A DNA stretch of 64,000 bases, taken from positions 682,001-746,000 of the forward strand of contig JACKFL010000005.1 of NCBI GenBank assembly GCA_020632495.1. Direction: 5' to 3'. The notes below the pieces were generated by a model, which worked only from the letters and a program-made list of their open reading frames with translations, was not told where the DNA came from and ran no database searches. This DNA comes from Candidatus Omnitrophota bacterium. GTDB lineage: Bacteria; Omnitrophota; Gorgyraeia; Zapsychrales; Zapsychraceae. Below are positions 35,817-44,653 of this stretch, piece after piece; positions within the stretch are counted from its first letter, which is position 1, and each line of letters starts with the position of its first letter. The translations under genes and the position numbers were made by a program.

Positions 35817-36234
35817 ATTAATAACACCTATACATCCAAAATTAGTTCATTTTCCGATAGCCCTGTTTGTTAGCGCTGTAGTCTTTGAATTATTGAGTAT
35901 AGTGTTCAGGAGAGAGGGCTTACATAAAACTGCTGTAAATATGTATATTTTAGCGGCTTTAGTGACGCCGCTGGTTGTAAGAACAGGTATATGGGAAGCC
36001 GAGCGTTTAAACCTAAACCATCCTATATTAGACGCACATAGAAAATATGCGCTTTGGACAATGTGGGGTTCCTTAATGTCTTTGCCTGTTTTATGGCTAT
36101 TAAAAAAGGAGTTTACGAAATATTTTCGAGTGATATTCTTTCTGATTTTAATTGGAGTTGTCAGTGTCGTATCTTTGGCAGGGCATAATGGGGGGACAAT
36201 GGTTTATGAATATGGGGTAGGCATAGAAGAATGA
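35809..36234 (+). CDS. DUF2231-family membrane protein
   Basis: The 141-residue product begins MIELITPIHPKLVHFPIAL, the hallmark of DUF2231 (HPxxVHFPIAL). Four membrane helices follow, the last being VIFFLILIGVVSVVSLAGHNGG. The conserved His residues in IHPKLVHFP, DAHRKYALW and AGHNGG suggest haem or metal binding in the membrane. It starts inside the last codons of the YHS-TRASH gene, so the two are translated together. Members of this family often lie in metal and redox clusters, but no reaction is established. Confidence 0.85.
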   Translation: MIELITPIHPKLVHFPIALFVSAVVFELLSIVFRREGLHKTAVNMYILAALVTPLVVRTGIWEAERLNLNHPILDAHRKYALWTMWGSLMSLPVLWLLKKEFTKYFRVIFFLILIGVVSVVSLAGHNGGTMVYEYGVGIEE

Positions 36235-36289
36235 TAAAGGCGCTGTTGCGTATTTACTACCTAAATCCAGACACGTAAAAGGAAATAGT

Positions 36290-36652
36290 ATGAGATGCAT
36301 TAAATCATTGTGGGTGTTGCCATACTGTGTATATACATTATATATGCCGCAAGCAGTTTATGCGCACAAGAACGAAGCTCCGCCTATCGTTAAATATCAC
36401 GAACGACAATATAAACGATATTTAAAAAGAGCGGAGAAGCAGTCAGATGAGATCAAAAAACACAAGGAAATGCTAAATAATTATCAAGAACAGCACTTTA
36501 TAAATAAAAATGATGAAAATTACGTGATCGATATTGAGATTATACAAAAACACTGCGATGCCATTATTAAAAGGTCTGAGGATCTCCGAGAAGAGTATCA
36601 ATCATTTGCAAGTTGGCACAAGTGGAAAGCGGAAAGTCTGATGCAACAGTAG
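36290..36652 (+). CDS. Secreted helical His-motif protein, paralogue of 43751
   Basis: The 120-residue product has a signal region (LWVLPYCVYTLYMPQAVYA) and then is almost wholly helical and charged. Its pattern DEIKKHKEMLNNY ... KHCDAIIKRSEDL ... EEYQSFASWHKWKAE matches that of the protein at 43751 (KDIAFHESMMKKY ... SHCGRIIKSL ... EEYKEMAQMHREMAE). The kept His, Met and HC positions point to metal binding in a helical hairpin. It lies at the end of module 2. I have no family name to offer, but the pair shows it is a true gene family. Confidence 0.65.
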   Translation: MRCIKSLWVLPYCVYTLYMPQAVYAHKNEAPPIVKYHERQYKRYLKRAEKQSDEIKKHKEMLNNYQEQHFINKNDENYVIDIEIIQKHCDAIIKRSEDLREEYQSFASWHKWKAESLMQQ

Positions 36653-36682
36653 CGGTATTAAAATGAAAGAAATAGTAATGGA

Positions 36683-36895
36683 ATGGGAGAAAGAAATCAT
36701 ACAAATGATGCTGGGTTGCTATATTCAAAACTGGAACAAATGGTTTTTCCTGCATACTATGAGCGGAAATCTGATTTTATAAACATAATGAAGCATTCGA
36801 TTGCGCTCAACGGGTCATTTTTCAACACACAGCGTATGATACAGCAATATGTTACAAAGGCATATTTTTGTCAGTTCTCAGATGGCATGAATTAA
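36683..36895 (+). pseudogene. C-terminal fragment of an alpha-glucan phosphorylase-like gene
   Basis: The frame gives AGLLYSKLEQMVFPAYYERK then DFINIMKHSIALNGSFFNTQ and RMIQQYVTKAY. This resembles the extreme C-terminus of alpha-glucan (glycogen) phosphorylases of the DUF3417-containing type. An in-frame stop at 36657-36659 and the lack of any upstream catalytic domain show that most of the gene is missing. It lies between metal genes and has no obvious ribosome site. It is probably debris from an earlier insertion or deletion. The match is from memory of the family. Confidence 0.55.
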
Positions 36896-36920
36896 CACAG
36901 CATAAACATTAAGGATATTT

Positions 36921-37130
36921 ATGATGATAACAAAATTAGGTGTGATATCTGGTGAGATATTAACTATGTTGGAGACGCAAGGACCGATGACCGTTAAGGA
37001 GTTTGAGATTGCTTTGAGAGAAAAAAAGGATGTGATTCTAATGTGTATTGGCAGCCTGATTCGGCTGGGCTTGATAGAGGCGGAATATACGAGTGGGAGC
37101 ACGTTTTACCGGCAAATAAAAACATCTTGA
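36921..37130 (+). CDS. Small winged-helix DNA-binding protein
   Basis: The 69-residue product reads MITKLGVISGEILTMLETQG, then MTVKEFEIALREKKDVILMC and IGSLIRLGLIEAEYTSG. This is a helix-turn-helix plus wing with the layout of DUF2582-like winged-helix proteins. A ribosome site (AAGGAT) is weak. The gene ends just inside the -35 box of the second CsoR promoter, so it is the last gene before module 3. It may regulate a neighbouring promoter; the target is unknown. Confidence 0.6.
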   Translation: MMITKLGVISGEILTMLETQGPMTVKEFEIALREKKDVILMCIGSLIRLGLIEAEYTSGSTFYRQIKTS

Positions 37131-37156
37131 CATAGGGTAGGGGGGTATGGTATATT
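37127..37156 (+). promoter_or_regulatory. CsoR-type operator/promoter of module 3
   Basis: TTGACA (37127-37132) and TATATT (37151-37156) are 18 bases apart, with GGGTAGGGGGGTAT between them. Apart from a few bases it equals the promoter at 25660-25689, with the same spacing and placement before a CsoR gene. The two repressors probably read both sites. Confidence 0.8.
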
Positions 37157-37180
37157 GTAACTAGATGGGGGGTGATCAAA

Positions 37181-37474
37181 ATGGCTAACCAAAAAAAATA
37201 TTTATCCAGGAATCAACAAATTATTGCGCTGAATCGAATTGAAGGGCAGATTGGCGGTATTAAACATATGATCGAAAGCGGTGAGTATTGTGTAGATGTT
37301 ATTACCCAACTTCATGCAGTCATAGGTGCGATTTTGCGGGTTGAAGATAAAATCCTGGACCGACATCTAGGTACTTGTGTGAACGAGGCCTTTAAGAATA
37401 AGACGGAGAAGGCCAAGCAAAAGAAGATTGATGAAATATTACTTTTATTAAAACGAATACGGGGGAGGTTTTAG
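37181..37474 (+). CDS. csoR: CsoR-family metal-sensing repressor 2
   Basis: ATG 37181 is chosen over an in-frame GTG at 37172, which lies within the ribosome site GGGGGGTGAT. The 97-residue product has ALNRIEGQIGGIKHMIESGE and the Cu(I) ligands Cys37 (EYCVDVI), His62 and Cys66 (RHLGTC). It is clearly related to the repressor at 25709 but well diverged. The CusC-like gene begins one base after its stop, so the repressor and pump share a transcript. Binding of Cu(I) would release the promoter at 37127. Confidence 0.92.
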   Translation: MANQKKYLSRNQQIIALNRIEGQIGGIKHMIESGEYCVDVITQLHAVIGAILRVEDKILDRHLGTCVNEAFKNKTEKAKQKKIDEILLLLKRIRGRF

Positions 37475-38773
37475 ATGAGACACTTACGGACTACATACGT
37501 GGCCATTTTTAGTGCCGTATTTATGATGATCCCGGCTGCCTCTATTTATGCCCAGAGTTCGAAGGTTGTCATCTTAGATCAGTTAATAGAAGAGGCTGTT
37601 CAAAATAATCCTGAAATCAAAGCCATGCACGATACTTTTCGTGCAGCTGAGCAGAGGATCAAACAGGTATCTTCATTGAAGGATCCTATGCTGAATGCAG
37701 GATATTTTGTTGAAAATCCAGAAACGCGTGTTGGTCCGCAAGTTGGTAAATATGGAATAGCTCAGAAGTTTCCATTTTTCGGGAAACTATCTTTAAAAGG
37801 GAAAATTGCTGCTAAAGACCGGGATATTGCTTACGAAAGTTACGAAATTGTTGTCCATGAAGTAGTAAAGAAATTGAAACATGCATACTATGATCTCTAT
37901 TGGACTAGAAAATCTACGGCAATAACTGAAGAGATTAAGGGTCTCCTGGATGAATTGGAGAAAGTCGCCGAAAGCAAATACTCAACAGGAATAGCATCTC
38001 AGCAGGATGTTATGAAGGCTCAGGTAGAAATTTCCAAGCTTATGGCAAGGCTGTATACGTTGGCCGAGCAGGAGGTAACGCTTCAGGAGAAAATCAATAC
38101 ACTATTGAATAGACCCATAGAGACCCCCATAGGAGAAATCAAGGAAGTCAAATTAACAAAGTTTCCATACACATTGGAGAAATTATTGTCATTATCCAGC
38201 GATCATCGTCAGGAGTTAAAGGCGGCAGCATTCAATATTGATAAACACACGGAGAATGTTTCGTTAAAGAGGAAGGACTATTTTCCAGATTTCACGCTTG
38301 GAGTGGATTTTATCGATGTTGGATCAGGGAAAAGCCCCGCTTTCAACGACGGTCAGGATGCATGGATGGCTAAAGTAGCGATTAACGTGCCCATTTGGTA
38401 TGGAAGAATAAAAGCGGGCGTAACTGAGGCCAAATACAAACTGAGTTCCAGTGAGAATGTTTATCTTAGCGTGAAAAATAATGTTTCTTTTCAAATTAAA
38501 GATGCCTACTTCCAGTTAAAAACTGCCGAAGATTTAGTAGACCTATATAAGAATGCATTGATTCCACAAGCAGAAGAATCCTTAAAAGCGTCACAATCCG
38601 GATATGAGACTGGGAAAACAGACTTTCTTAATTTAATAGATTCGGAACGCGTGTTGCTGAACTTTAAAATAGCTTATTACCGTGCAATCGCCGATTATGA
38701 GAAATCAGTTGCTAATCTAGAACGTGCCGTTGGCATTACTGTAGACAAATTTGACAAGTCATTTGAAAAATAG
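37475..38773 (+). CDS. cusC: TolC-family outer membrane channel, CusC-like, module 3
   Basis: The 432-residue protein has a signal peptide (AIFSAVFMMIPAASIYAQ) and the outer membrane factor layout: LIEEAVQNNPEIKAMHDTF, the loop SLKDPMLNAGYFVENPETR followed by VGPQ, and long coiled coils such as ALIPQAEESLKASQSGYE. It is a paralogue of the channel at 26769. It follows the repressor without a gap, and the adaptor gene starts 11 bases later (GAGGGGG ribosome site). It is the outer exit for the Cu/Ag pump at 40572. Confidence 0.88.
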   Translation: MRHLRTTYVAIFSAVFMMIPAASIYAQSSKVVILDQLIEEAVQNNPEIKAMHDTFRAAEQRIKQVSSLKDPMLNAGYFVENPETRVGPQVGKYGIAQKFPFFGKLSLKGKIAAKDRDIAYESYEIVVHEVVKKLKHAYYDLYWTRKSTAITEEIKGLLDELEKVAESKYSTGIASQQDVMKAQVEISKLMARLYTLAEQEVTLQEKINTLLNRPIETPIGEIKEVKLTKFPYTLEKLLSLSSDHRQELKAAAFNIDKHTENVSLKRKDYFPDFTLGVDFIDVGSGKSPAFNDGQDAWMAKVAINVPIWYGRIKAGVTEAKYKLSSSENVYLSVKNNVSFQIKDAYFQLKTAEDLVDLYKNALIPQAEESLKASQSGYETGKTDFLNLIDSERVLLNFKIAYYRAIADYEKSVANLERAVGITVDKFDKSFEK

Positions 38774-38784
38774 AGGGGGATGAA

Positions 38785-40536
38785 ATGAAAAGCAAAAAGA
38801 TATTGATACTCATTGTCGTGGTAATCGGGATAGTAGGTTTTCTTCTGTTAAAAGCAAATGGAAATAAAACCGCTCAGCAACATGAATCATCTTCTGTCCA
38901 AGAAGAAAATGCAGGAAAGAAGATACTGTATTATCAATCCCCCATGGATCCTAGCTACATATCCGAGAAACCAGGTAAATCACCAATGGGCATGGACCTG
39001 GTGCCGGTATATGAAGGCGAGGAAACTCCTGAAGGGACTATCAAAATTGATCCTACGACAGTTCAGAATATCGGCGTCCGTTCGCAGCTTATAAGCAAAA
39101 AAGTGTTGAGGCGGGACATTAGGACGGTTGGACGCGTTACTTTTGATGAAAAACGAGTCGCGTACATTAATACAAAGGTCGGAGGATGGATTGAGAAACT
39201 TTACGTTGATTACGAAGGCCAGGAAGTTAAGAGGGACGATCCCCTACTAGAGATATATAGCCCCGCATTGGTCTCCACCCAACAAGAGTATCTGTTGGCT
39301 CTGGAATATAACACTAAAATGAAGGAAAGTAATATAAAGGAAATTAGTAACAGATCACAAAGTCTTGTAGAGTCTTCTAGAAAAAGGTTAGAGTATTGGG
39401 ACGTGCCGGAAGTCCATATTAAAGAGCTCGAACAATCGGGAGAAGTTCGAAAGACGCTTATGATTCATTCTCCGGCAAAAGGCGTGATTATTCATAAAAC
39501 AGCCCTGGAAGGGCAGTTTGTCAAACCCGGTGAAAATCTTTATCGTATAGCTGATCTCTCAAAGGTTTGGGTTTATGCCGACATTTATGAATATGAGCTG
39601 CCATGGGTAGAATCTGGACAAAGCGCGGATATGACGCTTTCATATCTTCCAGGAAAAACATTCAAGGGAAAGATTACATATGTCTATCCATATTTGGAAA
39701 GTAAGACTCGTACCGCAAAAATTCGACTTGAATTTGATAATCCTGCTCTAGAGTTAAAACCAGACATGTATGCAGATGTAAAGATAAACACGGCCCCGAT
39801 GAAGGAAGTGATTGCAATACCAAAGGAGTCAGTCATTCACTCTGGTGAAAGAAAGGTCATTATTATTGATAAGGGAAAAGGACTATTTGAACCGCGAGAT
39901 ATATTAATCGGCATGGAAACCAAGGATTATTATGAGTTGCTTCATGGAGCTAAACCTGGTGAAAGTATCGTTACATCTGCCCAATTCTTAATCGATTCGG
40001 AAAGTCAGTTGAATGAGGCTATAAATAAGATGTTGAAAGCTAAGAGGGCTGCAAGTTCTGAAGAAATACCTGAACATCAGGGGCATGAAGGTATGAAGAT
40101 GGCCCAACAAGTTAGTGACAATACGAAATCAGCTATGAAAGATATATGGAAAGCCTATTTTTACTTAAGGAAGAATTTAGCTGAAGATTCATTAGCTAGG
40201 TTTGAAGTGCAAGCAGAATTGATTAAGGATCGGGCTAATACGATCATTATGTCCAATGAAGACAAGAAAATTAAGTCGATTGCCGAGAAATTTCTGGAAA
40301 GTTCAGATGGGTTAAAAGAAAAGGATATCGTGAAGGTTAGGGATGCATTCCTTAAATTAAGCGATTCTATGATTCACTACATGAAGCATTTTTCAAAGGA
40401 AGAATCTGTCTCGCAAGGATACAAATTGTTCTTCTGCGGGATGGAAAAAAAGTCCTGGGTTCAGACGGAGGAAGAGGTGGGAAATCCGTATGTTGGCTCC
40501 AAAATAGCATTTTGTGGAGCCAGAGATGAATATTAA
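38785..40536 (+). CDS. cusB: CusB-type adaptor with a Cys-free metal-binding motif and DUF3347 C-terminus, module 3
   Basis: The 583-residue protein has an N-terminal anchor (ILILIVVVIGIVGFLLL). The heavy-metal-binding motif here lacks Cys: YYQSPMDP ... KSPMGMDLVPVYEG, with Met residues only, the usual form in CusB. The adaptor core contains VKRDDPLLEIYSPALVSTQQ. A DUF3347-like domain at about 425-580 ends with LFFCGMEKKSW and NPYVGSKIAFCG. A His/Met stretch (EHQGHEGMKM) links the parts. It differs from the adaptor at 28167, which has two Cys-type domains, so the two pumps may prefer different metal supply routes. RND gene starts 35 bases later. Confidence 0.9.
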   Translation: MKSKKILILIVVVIGIVGFLLLKANGNKTAQQHESSSVQEENAGKKILYYQSPMDPSYISEKPGKSPMGMDLVPVYEGEETPEGTIKIDPTTVQNIGVRSQLISKKVLRRDIRTVGRVTFDEKRVAYINTKVGGWIEKLYVDYEGQEVKRDDPLLEIYSPALVSTQQEYLLALEYNTKMKESNIKEISNRSQSLVESSRKRLEYWDVPEVHIKELEQSGEVRKTLMIHSPAKGVIIHKTALEGQFVKPGENLYRIADLSKVWVYADIYEYELPWVESGQSADMTLSYLPGKTFKGKITYVYPYLESKTRTAKIRLEFDNPALELKPDMYADVKINTAPMKEVIAIPKESVIHSGERKVIIIDKGKGLFEPRDILIGMETKDYYELLHGAKPGESIVTSAQFLIDSESQLNEAINKMLKAKRAASSEEIPEHQGHEGMKMAQQVSDNTKSAMKDIWKAYFYLRKNLAEDSLARFEVQAELIKDRANTIIMSNEDKKIKSIAEKFLESSDGLKEKDIVKVRDAFLKLSDSMIHYMKHFSKEESVSQGYKLFFCGMEKKSWVQTEEEVGNPYVGSKIAFCGARDEY

Positions 40537-40571
40537 GGATATATATCCCTGGATGAAAGGAGACAATAGAG

Positions 40572-43500
40572 ATGTTTGATAAACTTATCGAATCTTCTGT
40601 GAAAAACAGAATGATCGTGCTCATACTTACGGCCATTATTTTCATATTTGGTATAAATGCTATGCGCACCATTCCCCTCGATGCCATACCGGATTTAAGT
40701 GATGTACAGGTCATTATTTACACGAAGTACCCAGGGCAAGCTCCGCAAGTTGTAGAGGATCAGGTAACGTATCCATTAACCACAACCATGTTGTCTGTTC
40801 CAAACGCAAAGGTAGTGCGTGGTTATTCATTCTTTGGATTCTCGTTTGTGTATATCATCTTTGAGGATGGGACCGATATGTATTGGGCAAGAAGCCGAGT
40901 ATTAGAGTACTTAAGCTTTGTGTCGGGCCAATTGCCAGAAGCGGTAACGCCGACCCTAGGTCCGGATGCCACTGGAGTGGGGTGGGTTTATCAGTACGTC
41001 CTAAAATCTAAGAATCACGATTTGTCCGAGTTGCGATCTATTCAGGACTGGTTTATCCGTTATGAATTGTCCAGTGTTCCGGGTGTTTCGGAGGTTGCAA
41101 GTATCGGTGGATTTGTCAAGCAGTACCAGGTAGATATCGATCCAAATAAATTATTAGCTTATAACATTCCCATTAAAAAAGTGCATATGGCCATAAAACG
41201 TTCGAACAATGATGTCGGTGGGCGACTTATAGAGATGGCCGAAACGGAGTTTATGGTACGGGGATTGGGTTATTACAAAAACTTAGATGACATCCGAAAT
41301 ACGGTGGTTGGAGCCGATGAAAATGGAACTCCGATTTTTGTAAAGGACATTGGTTACGTCCATACAGGTCCAGAAATCAGGCGTGGATTGGGTGAAATGG
41401 ATGGTGAAGGAGAAGTTGTGGGTGGCGTTGTCATTATGCGTTACGGTGAGAATGCCCTAAAAACGATTGAGAATGTGAAGAAGAAACTGGAAGCAATAAA
41501 GCCGGGGCTGCCTGAAGGTGTGACTATTGAACCTGTATATGACAGGTCGGGGCTCATTAACCGTTCCATTGATACGTTAAAGAATACCCTCATTATTGAA
41601 ATCATCATTGTCACTTTGGTATGTATCATTTTTCTGCTGCATTTTCCTAGTTCAATGGTGGCAGTATTTACCTTACCGGTAGGAATACTTATATCATTTA
41701 TTATCATGAATGCTAAGGGGGTTAATGCCAATATTATGTCCCTGGGGGGTATCGCGATCGCTATTGGAGTTATGGTCGATGCCGCGGTTGTTTTGGTTGA
41801 GAATTTCCACAAATATTTGCAGAAGAAGAAAGATGGGGAGGATCATTGGGAGCTCGTCATCAAATCTAGTAAGGAGGTGGGTCCTGCTCTAGCTTTTGCC
41901 CTTGTAATTATTACGGTTTCTTTTATTCCAATCTTTGCTTTAACCGGTCAGGAAGGAAGATTATTCAAGCCGCTGGGTTATACGTGGGTGTTTGCGCTAG
42001 GTGCATCAAGTTTGATAGCTGTGACTGTTATTCCAATCCTTATTGGTTACTTCGTACGAGGAAAAATTAAACCGGAAGAAGAGAACCCCGTCGTTAAGCG
42101 GGAGATCGCTGTATATAAACCATTAATGGGTTTCGTGCTAAAGCGGAAATGGACTGCCCTTATTGTTGCGGTGTTGATATCAATTATATCTATATTACCA
42201 TATCAGAAACTTGGATCCGAATTTATGCCACCTCTATATGAAGGTGATCTTCTTTATATGCCAACTACCTTGCCGGGAATTTCTGTAACTAAGGCCAAGG
42301 AAATATTACAGCAAACAGACAAGATTATTAAGACGTTCCCTGAAGTACACCATGTGTTTGGTAAGGTTGGGCGAGCAGAAACGGCAACTGATCCCTCACC
42401 TTTAAGTATGATCGAATCTACCATTCAATTGAAGCCTGAAAGTGAATGGCGAAAAGGCATGACGGTAAAGAAACTGATTAATGAGCTGGATAAAGCTATT
42501 AATTTTCCCGGTGTAACTAACGCATGGACCATGCCAATCAAGACAAGGGTGGACATGCTTTCAACTGGCATAAAGACGCCAGTCGGTATTAAGGTTATGG
42601 GATCGGATTTGGGGGTTTTACAAAGTCTTGGCAAACAGATAGAAGCAACCGTCAGAAAAGTGCCTGGAACATTAAGTGTATATTCCGAAAGAGTTGTCGG
42701 TGGGAATTATTTGGATATTGATATCGACCGCTTGGCAGCAGCGAGATACGGACTGACTGTAGGTGATGTCCAGGATATTATTAAAACAGCCATTGGCGGG
42801 ATGAATATTACCACCACAGTTGAGGGGTTGGAGCGGTATCCCGTAAATATTCGTTACGCCAGGGAATTAAGAAGTGACATTGAAAGTTTAAAACGTGTTC
42901 TTGTACCGACGCCCAGAAATGAACAAGTCCCGTTAGGACAGCTGGCGAACATTCAGGTAAAAAAAGGGCCGCCAGCAATTAAGAGCGAGAATGCTCGTCT
43001 TAATGCGTGGATTTACGTTGACCTGACAACGTCTGATGTGGGTTCTTATGTCGAAAGGGCCAAGAAATCCGTAGCAGAAAATATTGAATTTCCTTCGGGA
43101 TATTCAATAGTTTGGAGCGGCCAGTATGAGTATATGGAGCGGGCCAACAAGAGACTGGCTGTAGCTGTTCCTTTGACTTTGGCCATTATATTTCTTCTTT
43201 TGTATTTTTACTTTAAGAATTTCAAGGAAAGTCTAATTGTTATGGCCTCTTTGCCATTTGCGTTGGTTGGAGGTATCTGGTACATATATGCCCTTAAGTT
43301 TAATCTAAGTGTTGCCGTGGGGGTAGGTTTTATAGCTTTATTTGGTCTAGCCGCCGAGACAGGTATGGTTATGTTGGTATATTTGAAGCTTGTCTATGAG
43401 GAGCGCCTCAAAAAGGGGCAAATTAAAACTGTTGAGGATGTAACTCAGGCTGTAATTGACGGCGCAGTACTTAGAGTACGAGCTGTATCCATGACCGTTG

Positions 43501-43673
43501 GGACCACAATGATAGGTCTTTTACCTGTTATGTTCATAAAAGGTGCTGGCTCGCAGGTCATGCAGCGGATCGCCGCTCCCATGATAGGCGGACTTGTGAC
43601 TTCGACAATTTTAACGCTGGTTGTTATTCCGGTGATTTTTGCAATTTGGAAGGGGAGAGCATTCAAACGATAA
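40572..43673 (+). CDS. cusA: CusA-type Cu/Ag RND transporter, module 3
   Basis: The 1033-residue protein has standard length. The proton-relay helix reads GGIAIAIGVMVDAAVVLVEN, the Cu/Ag-type signature. The three substrate methionines known from E. coli CusA are conserved in LLYMPTTLPGIS, LSMIESTIQLKP and VDMLSTGIKTPVGIKVMG. It therefore exports Cu(I)/Ag(I) from the periplasm, and perhaps the cytoplasm, through the channel at 37475. It is much closer to textbook CusA than the 1226-residue protein at 30296, so the island carries two separate Cu/Ag pumps. Confidence 0.93.
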   Translation: MFDKLIESSVKNRMIVLILTAIIFIFGINAMRTIPLDAIPDLSDVQVIIYTKYPGQAPQVVEDQVTYPLTTTMLSVPNAKVVRGYSFFGFSFVYIIFEDGTDMYWARSRVLEYLSFVSGQLPEAVTPTLGPDATGVGWVYQYVLKSKNHDLSELRSIQDWFIRYELSSVPGVSEVASIGGFVKQYQVDIDPNKLLAYNIPIKKVHMAIKRSNNDVGGRLIEMAETEFMVRGLGYYKNLDDIRNTVVGADENGTPIFVKDIGYVHTGPEIRRGLGEMDGEGEVVGGVVIMRYGENALKTIENVKKKLEAIKPGLPEGVTIEPVYDRSGLINRSIDTLKNTLIIEIIIVTLVCIIFLLHFPSSMVAVFTLPVGILISFIIMNAKGVNANIMSLGGIAIAIGVMVDAAVVLVENFHKYLQKKKDGEDHWELVIKSSKEVGPALAFALVIITVSFIPIFALTGQEGRLFKPLGYTWVFALGASSLIAVTVIPILIGYFVRGKIKPEEENPVVKREIAVYKPLMGFVLKRKWTALIVAVLISIISILPYQKLGSEFMPPLYEGDLLYMPTTLPGISVTKAKEILQQTDKIIKTFPEVHHVFGKVGRAETATDPSPLSMIESTIQLKPESEWRKGMTVKKLINELDKAINFPGVTNAWTMPIKTRVDMLSTGIKTPVGIKVMGSDLGVLQSLGKQIEATVRKVPGTLSVYSERVVGGNYLDIDIDRLAAARYGLTVGDVQDIIKTAIGGMNITTTVEGLERYPVNIRYARELRSDIESLKRVLVPTPRNEQVPLGQLANIQVKKGPPAIKSENARLNAWIYVDLTTSDVGSYVERAKKSVAENIEFPSGYSIVWSGQYEYMERANKRLAVAVPLTLAIIFLLLYFYFKNFKESLIVMASLPFALVGGIWYIYALKFNLSVAVGVGFIALFGLAAETGMVMLVYLKLVYEERLKKGQIKTVEDVTQAVIDGAVLRVRAVSMTVGTTMIGLLPVMFIKGAGSQVMQRIAAPMIGGLVTSTILTLVVIPVIFAIWKGRAFKR

Positions 43674-43750
43674 GATGAAGTTTCATGAAATTATGAATTA
43701 TTCATTGGAAAACATATATATTCATAAATCTATTAATGAAGGAGATAGAA

Positions 43751-44137
43751 ATGAGAAAAGTTGTCATGGTCTTAGCTATTGGAGCAAGTATTATCTTACC
43801 TCAAACAAATGTATGGGCCGGTCCGCACGAAAGTCGAAGCCATAAAGAAATGATGGGTAGAGGAAGCTCCGCGCAAGAGCCGGATTTCGGCAGTCTCACT
43901 GCGGCGGAACATCTTTCCCTGGCTGATCAATTTGAGCAGAAAGCAGCCGCCCAGGACAAAGATATCGCTTTTCATGAGAGTATGATGAAAAAATATCGCT
44001 ACAAAGTGGACTCAAGTCCAAAAAGAAGAAGAGTTGCACAAATGGGATCACATTGCGGGCGCATCATTAAATCCTTAAGGAAACTCAAAGAGGAGTATAA
44101 GGAGATGGCTCAGATGCATCGTGAAATGGCTGAATAA
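43751..44137 (+). CDS. Secreted helical His-motif protein, paralogue of 36290
   Basis: ATG 43751 is chosen (GAAGGAGATAG just upstream). A signal peptide (VVMVLAIGASIILPQTNVWA) is followed by GPHESRSHKEMMG. The helical part contains LSLADQFEQKAAAQDKDIAF, HESMMKKY, SHCGRIIKSL and EEYKEMAQMHREMAE. The spacing of His and Met, and the HC pair, match the protein at 36290. It follows CusA and may belong to the same transcript. The likely role is a periplasmic metal-binding helical hairpin. Confidence 0.7.
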   Translation: MRKVVMVLAIGASIILPQTNVWAGPHESRSHKEMMGRGSSAQEPDFGSLTAAEHLSLADQFEQKAAAQDKDIAFHESMMKKYRYKVDSSPKRRRVAQMGSHCGRIIKSLRKLKEEYKEMAQMHREMAE

Positions 44138-44281
44138 ATAGATCGGATATAATGGTGCTTGATTTTTGCTGATGGCGAACAAATTGTCATTGCGAAAGGA
44201 GGGGGCTATGAGGACATAAGCTAAATTTAACAAAATTGAGAAATAATTATCAAATTGATATTCAAAAAAGGGGAAGACAAA

Positions 44282-44575
44282 ATGAGAAATGGACTAATTT
44301 TAACAATCGCGGCACTTGCTGTTATAGCCTTTGCCACCAACAGTTTTGCCGCAAAGGTTTACAAGTCAATGGGCGTTATACACACTGAAATTGAGGGGAC
44401 AGTCGAGAAAATTATCCCTCATCAGGGGGCTCTGATTATCAAGGACAAAGAAGATGGTGAAAAGACACATGTCCACATTGACAAGTCAACTCTGGCTGCC
44501 CTTGAGGTAGGAGACACTATTAAAGTAAGAATGCAAGGAAGTAATTGTATGGTTGAAAGAGTAACTGTTAAATGA
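44282..44575 (+). CDS. Secreted small beta-barrel protein, tandem copy 1
   Basis: ATG 44282 gives a clean signal peptide (ILTIAALAVIAFATNSFAA) and a 97-residue product. The mature part reads IEGTVEKIIPHQGALIIKDK, THVHIDKSTLAALEVGDTIK, VRMQGSNCMVERV. This is the sequence style of a small OB-like or five-strand barrel, similar in size to the periplasmic copper chaperone CusF but without its Met/Trp motif. One Cys is kept in both copies (GSNC). The copy at 44654 is roughly 70% identical. The role is unknown; metal binding through His and Cys is possible. Confidence 0.7.
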   Translation: MRNGLILTIAALAVIAFATNSFAAKVYKSMGVIHTEIEGTVEKIIPHQGALIIKDKEDGEKTHVHIDKSTLAALEVGDTIKVRMQGSNCMVERVTVK

Positions 44576-44653
44576 AAACCTATCTGTGGCAGAAGGTCAT
44601 AACAACCTGCTGCTAGATGATGTGCGAAGTATAAATGGGGGAGGTGAACCAAA

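Noticed and set aside
43639..43845. Frame overlapping the end of the module 3 CusA gene
   Set aside because: It starts inside CusA and runs out of frame into the signal peptide of the next gene; no domain or ribosome site supports it.
44200..44222. Strong ribosome site followed by ATG at about 44208
   Set aside because: The frame ends after three codons (ATG AGG ACA TAA). It may be a decayed start or a short leader, but there is no gene to call.
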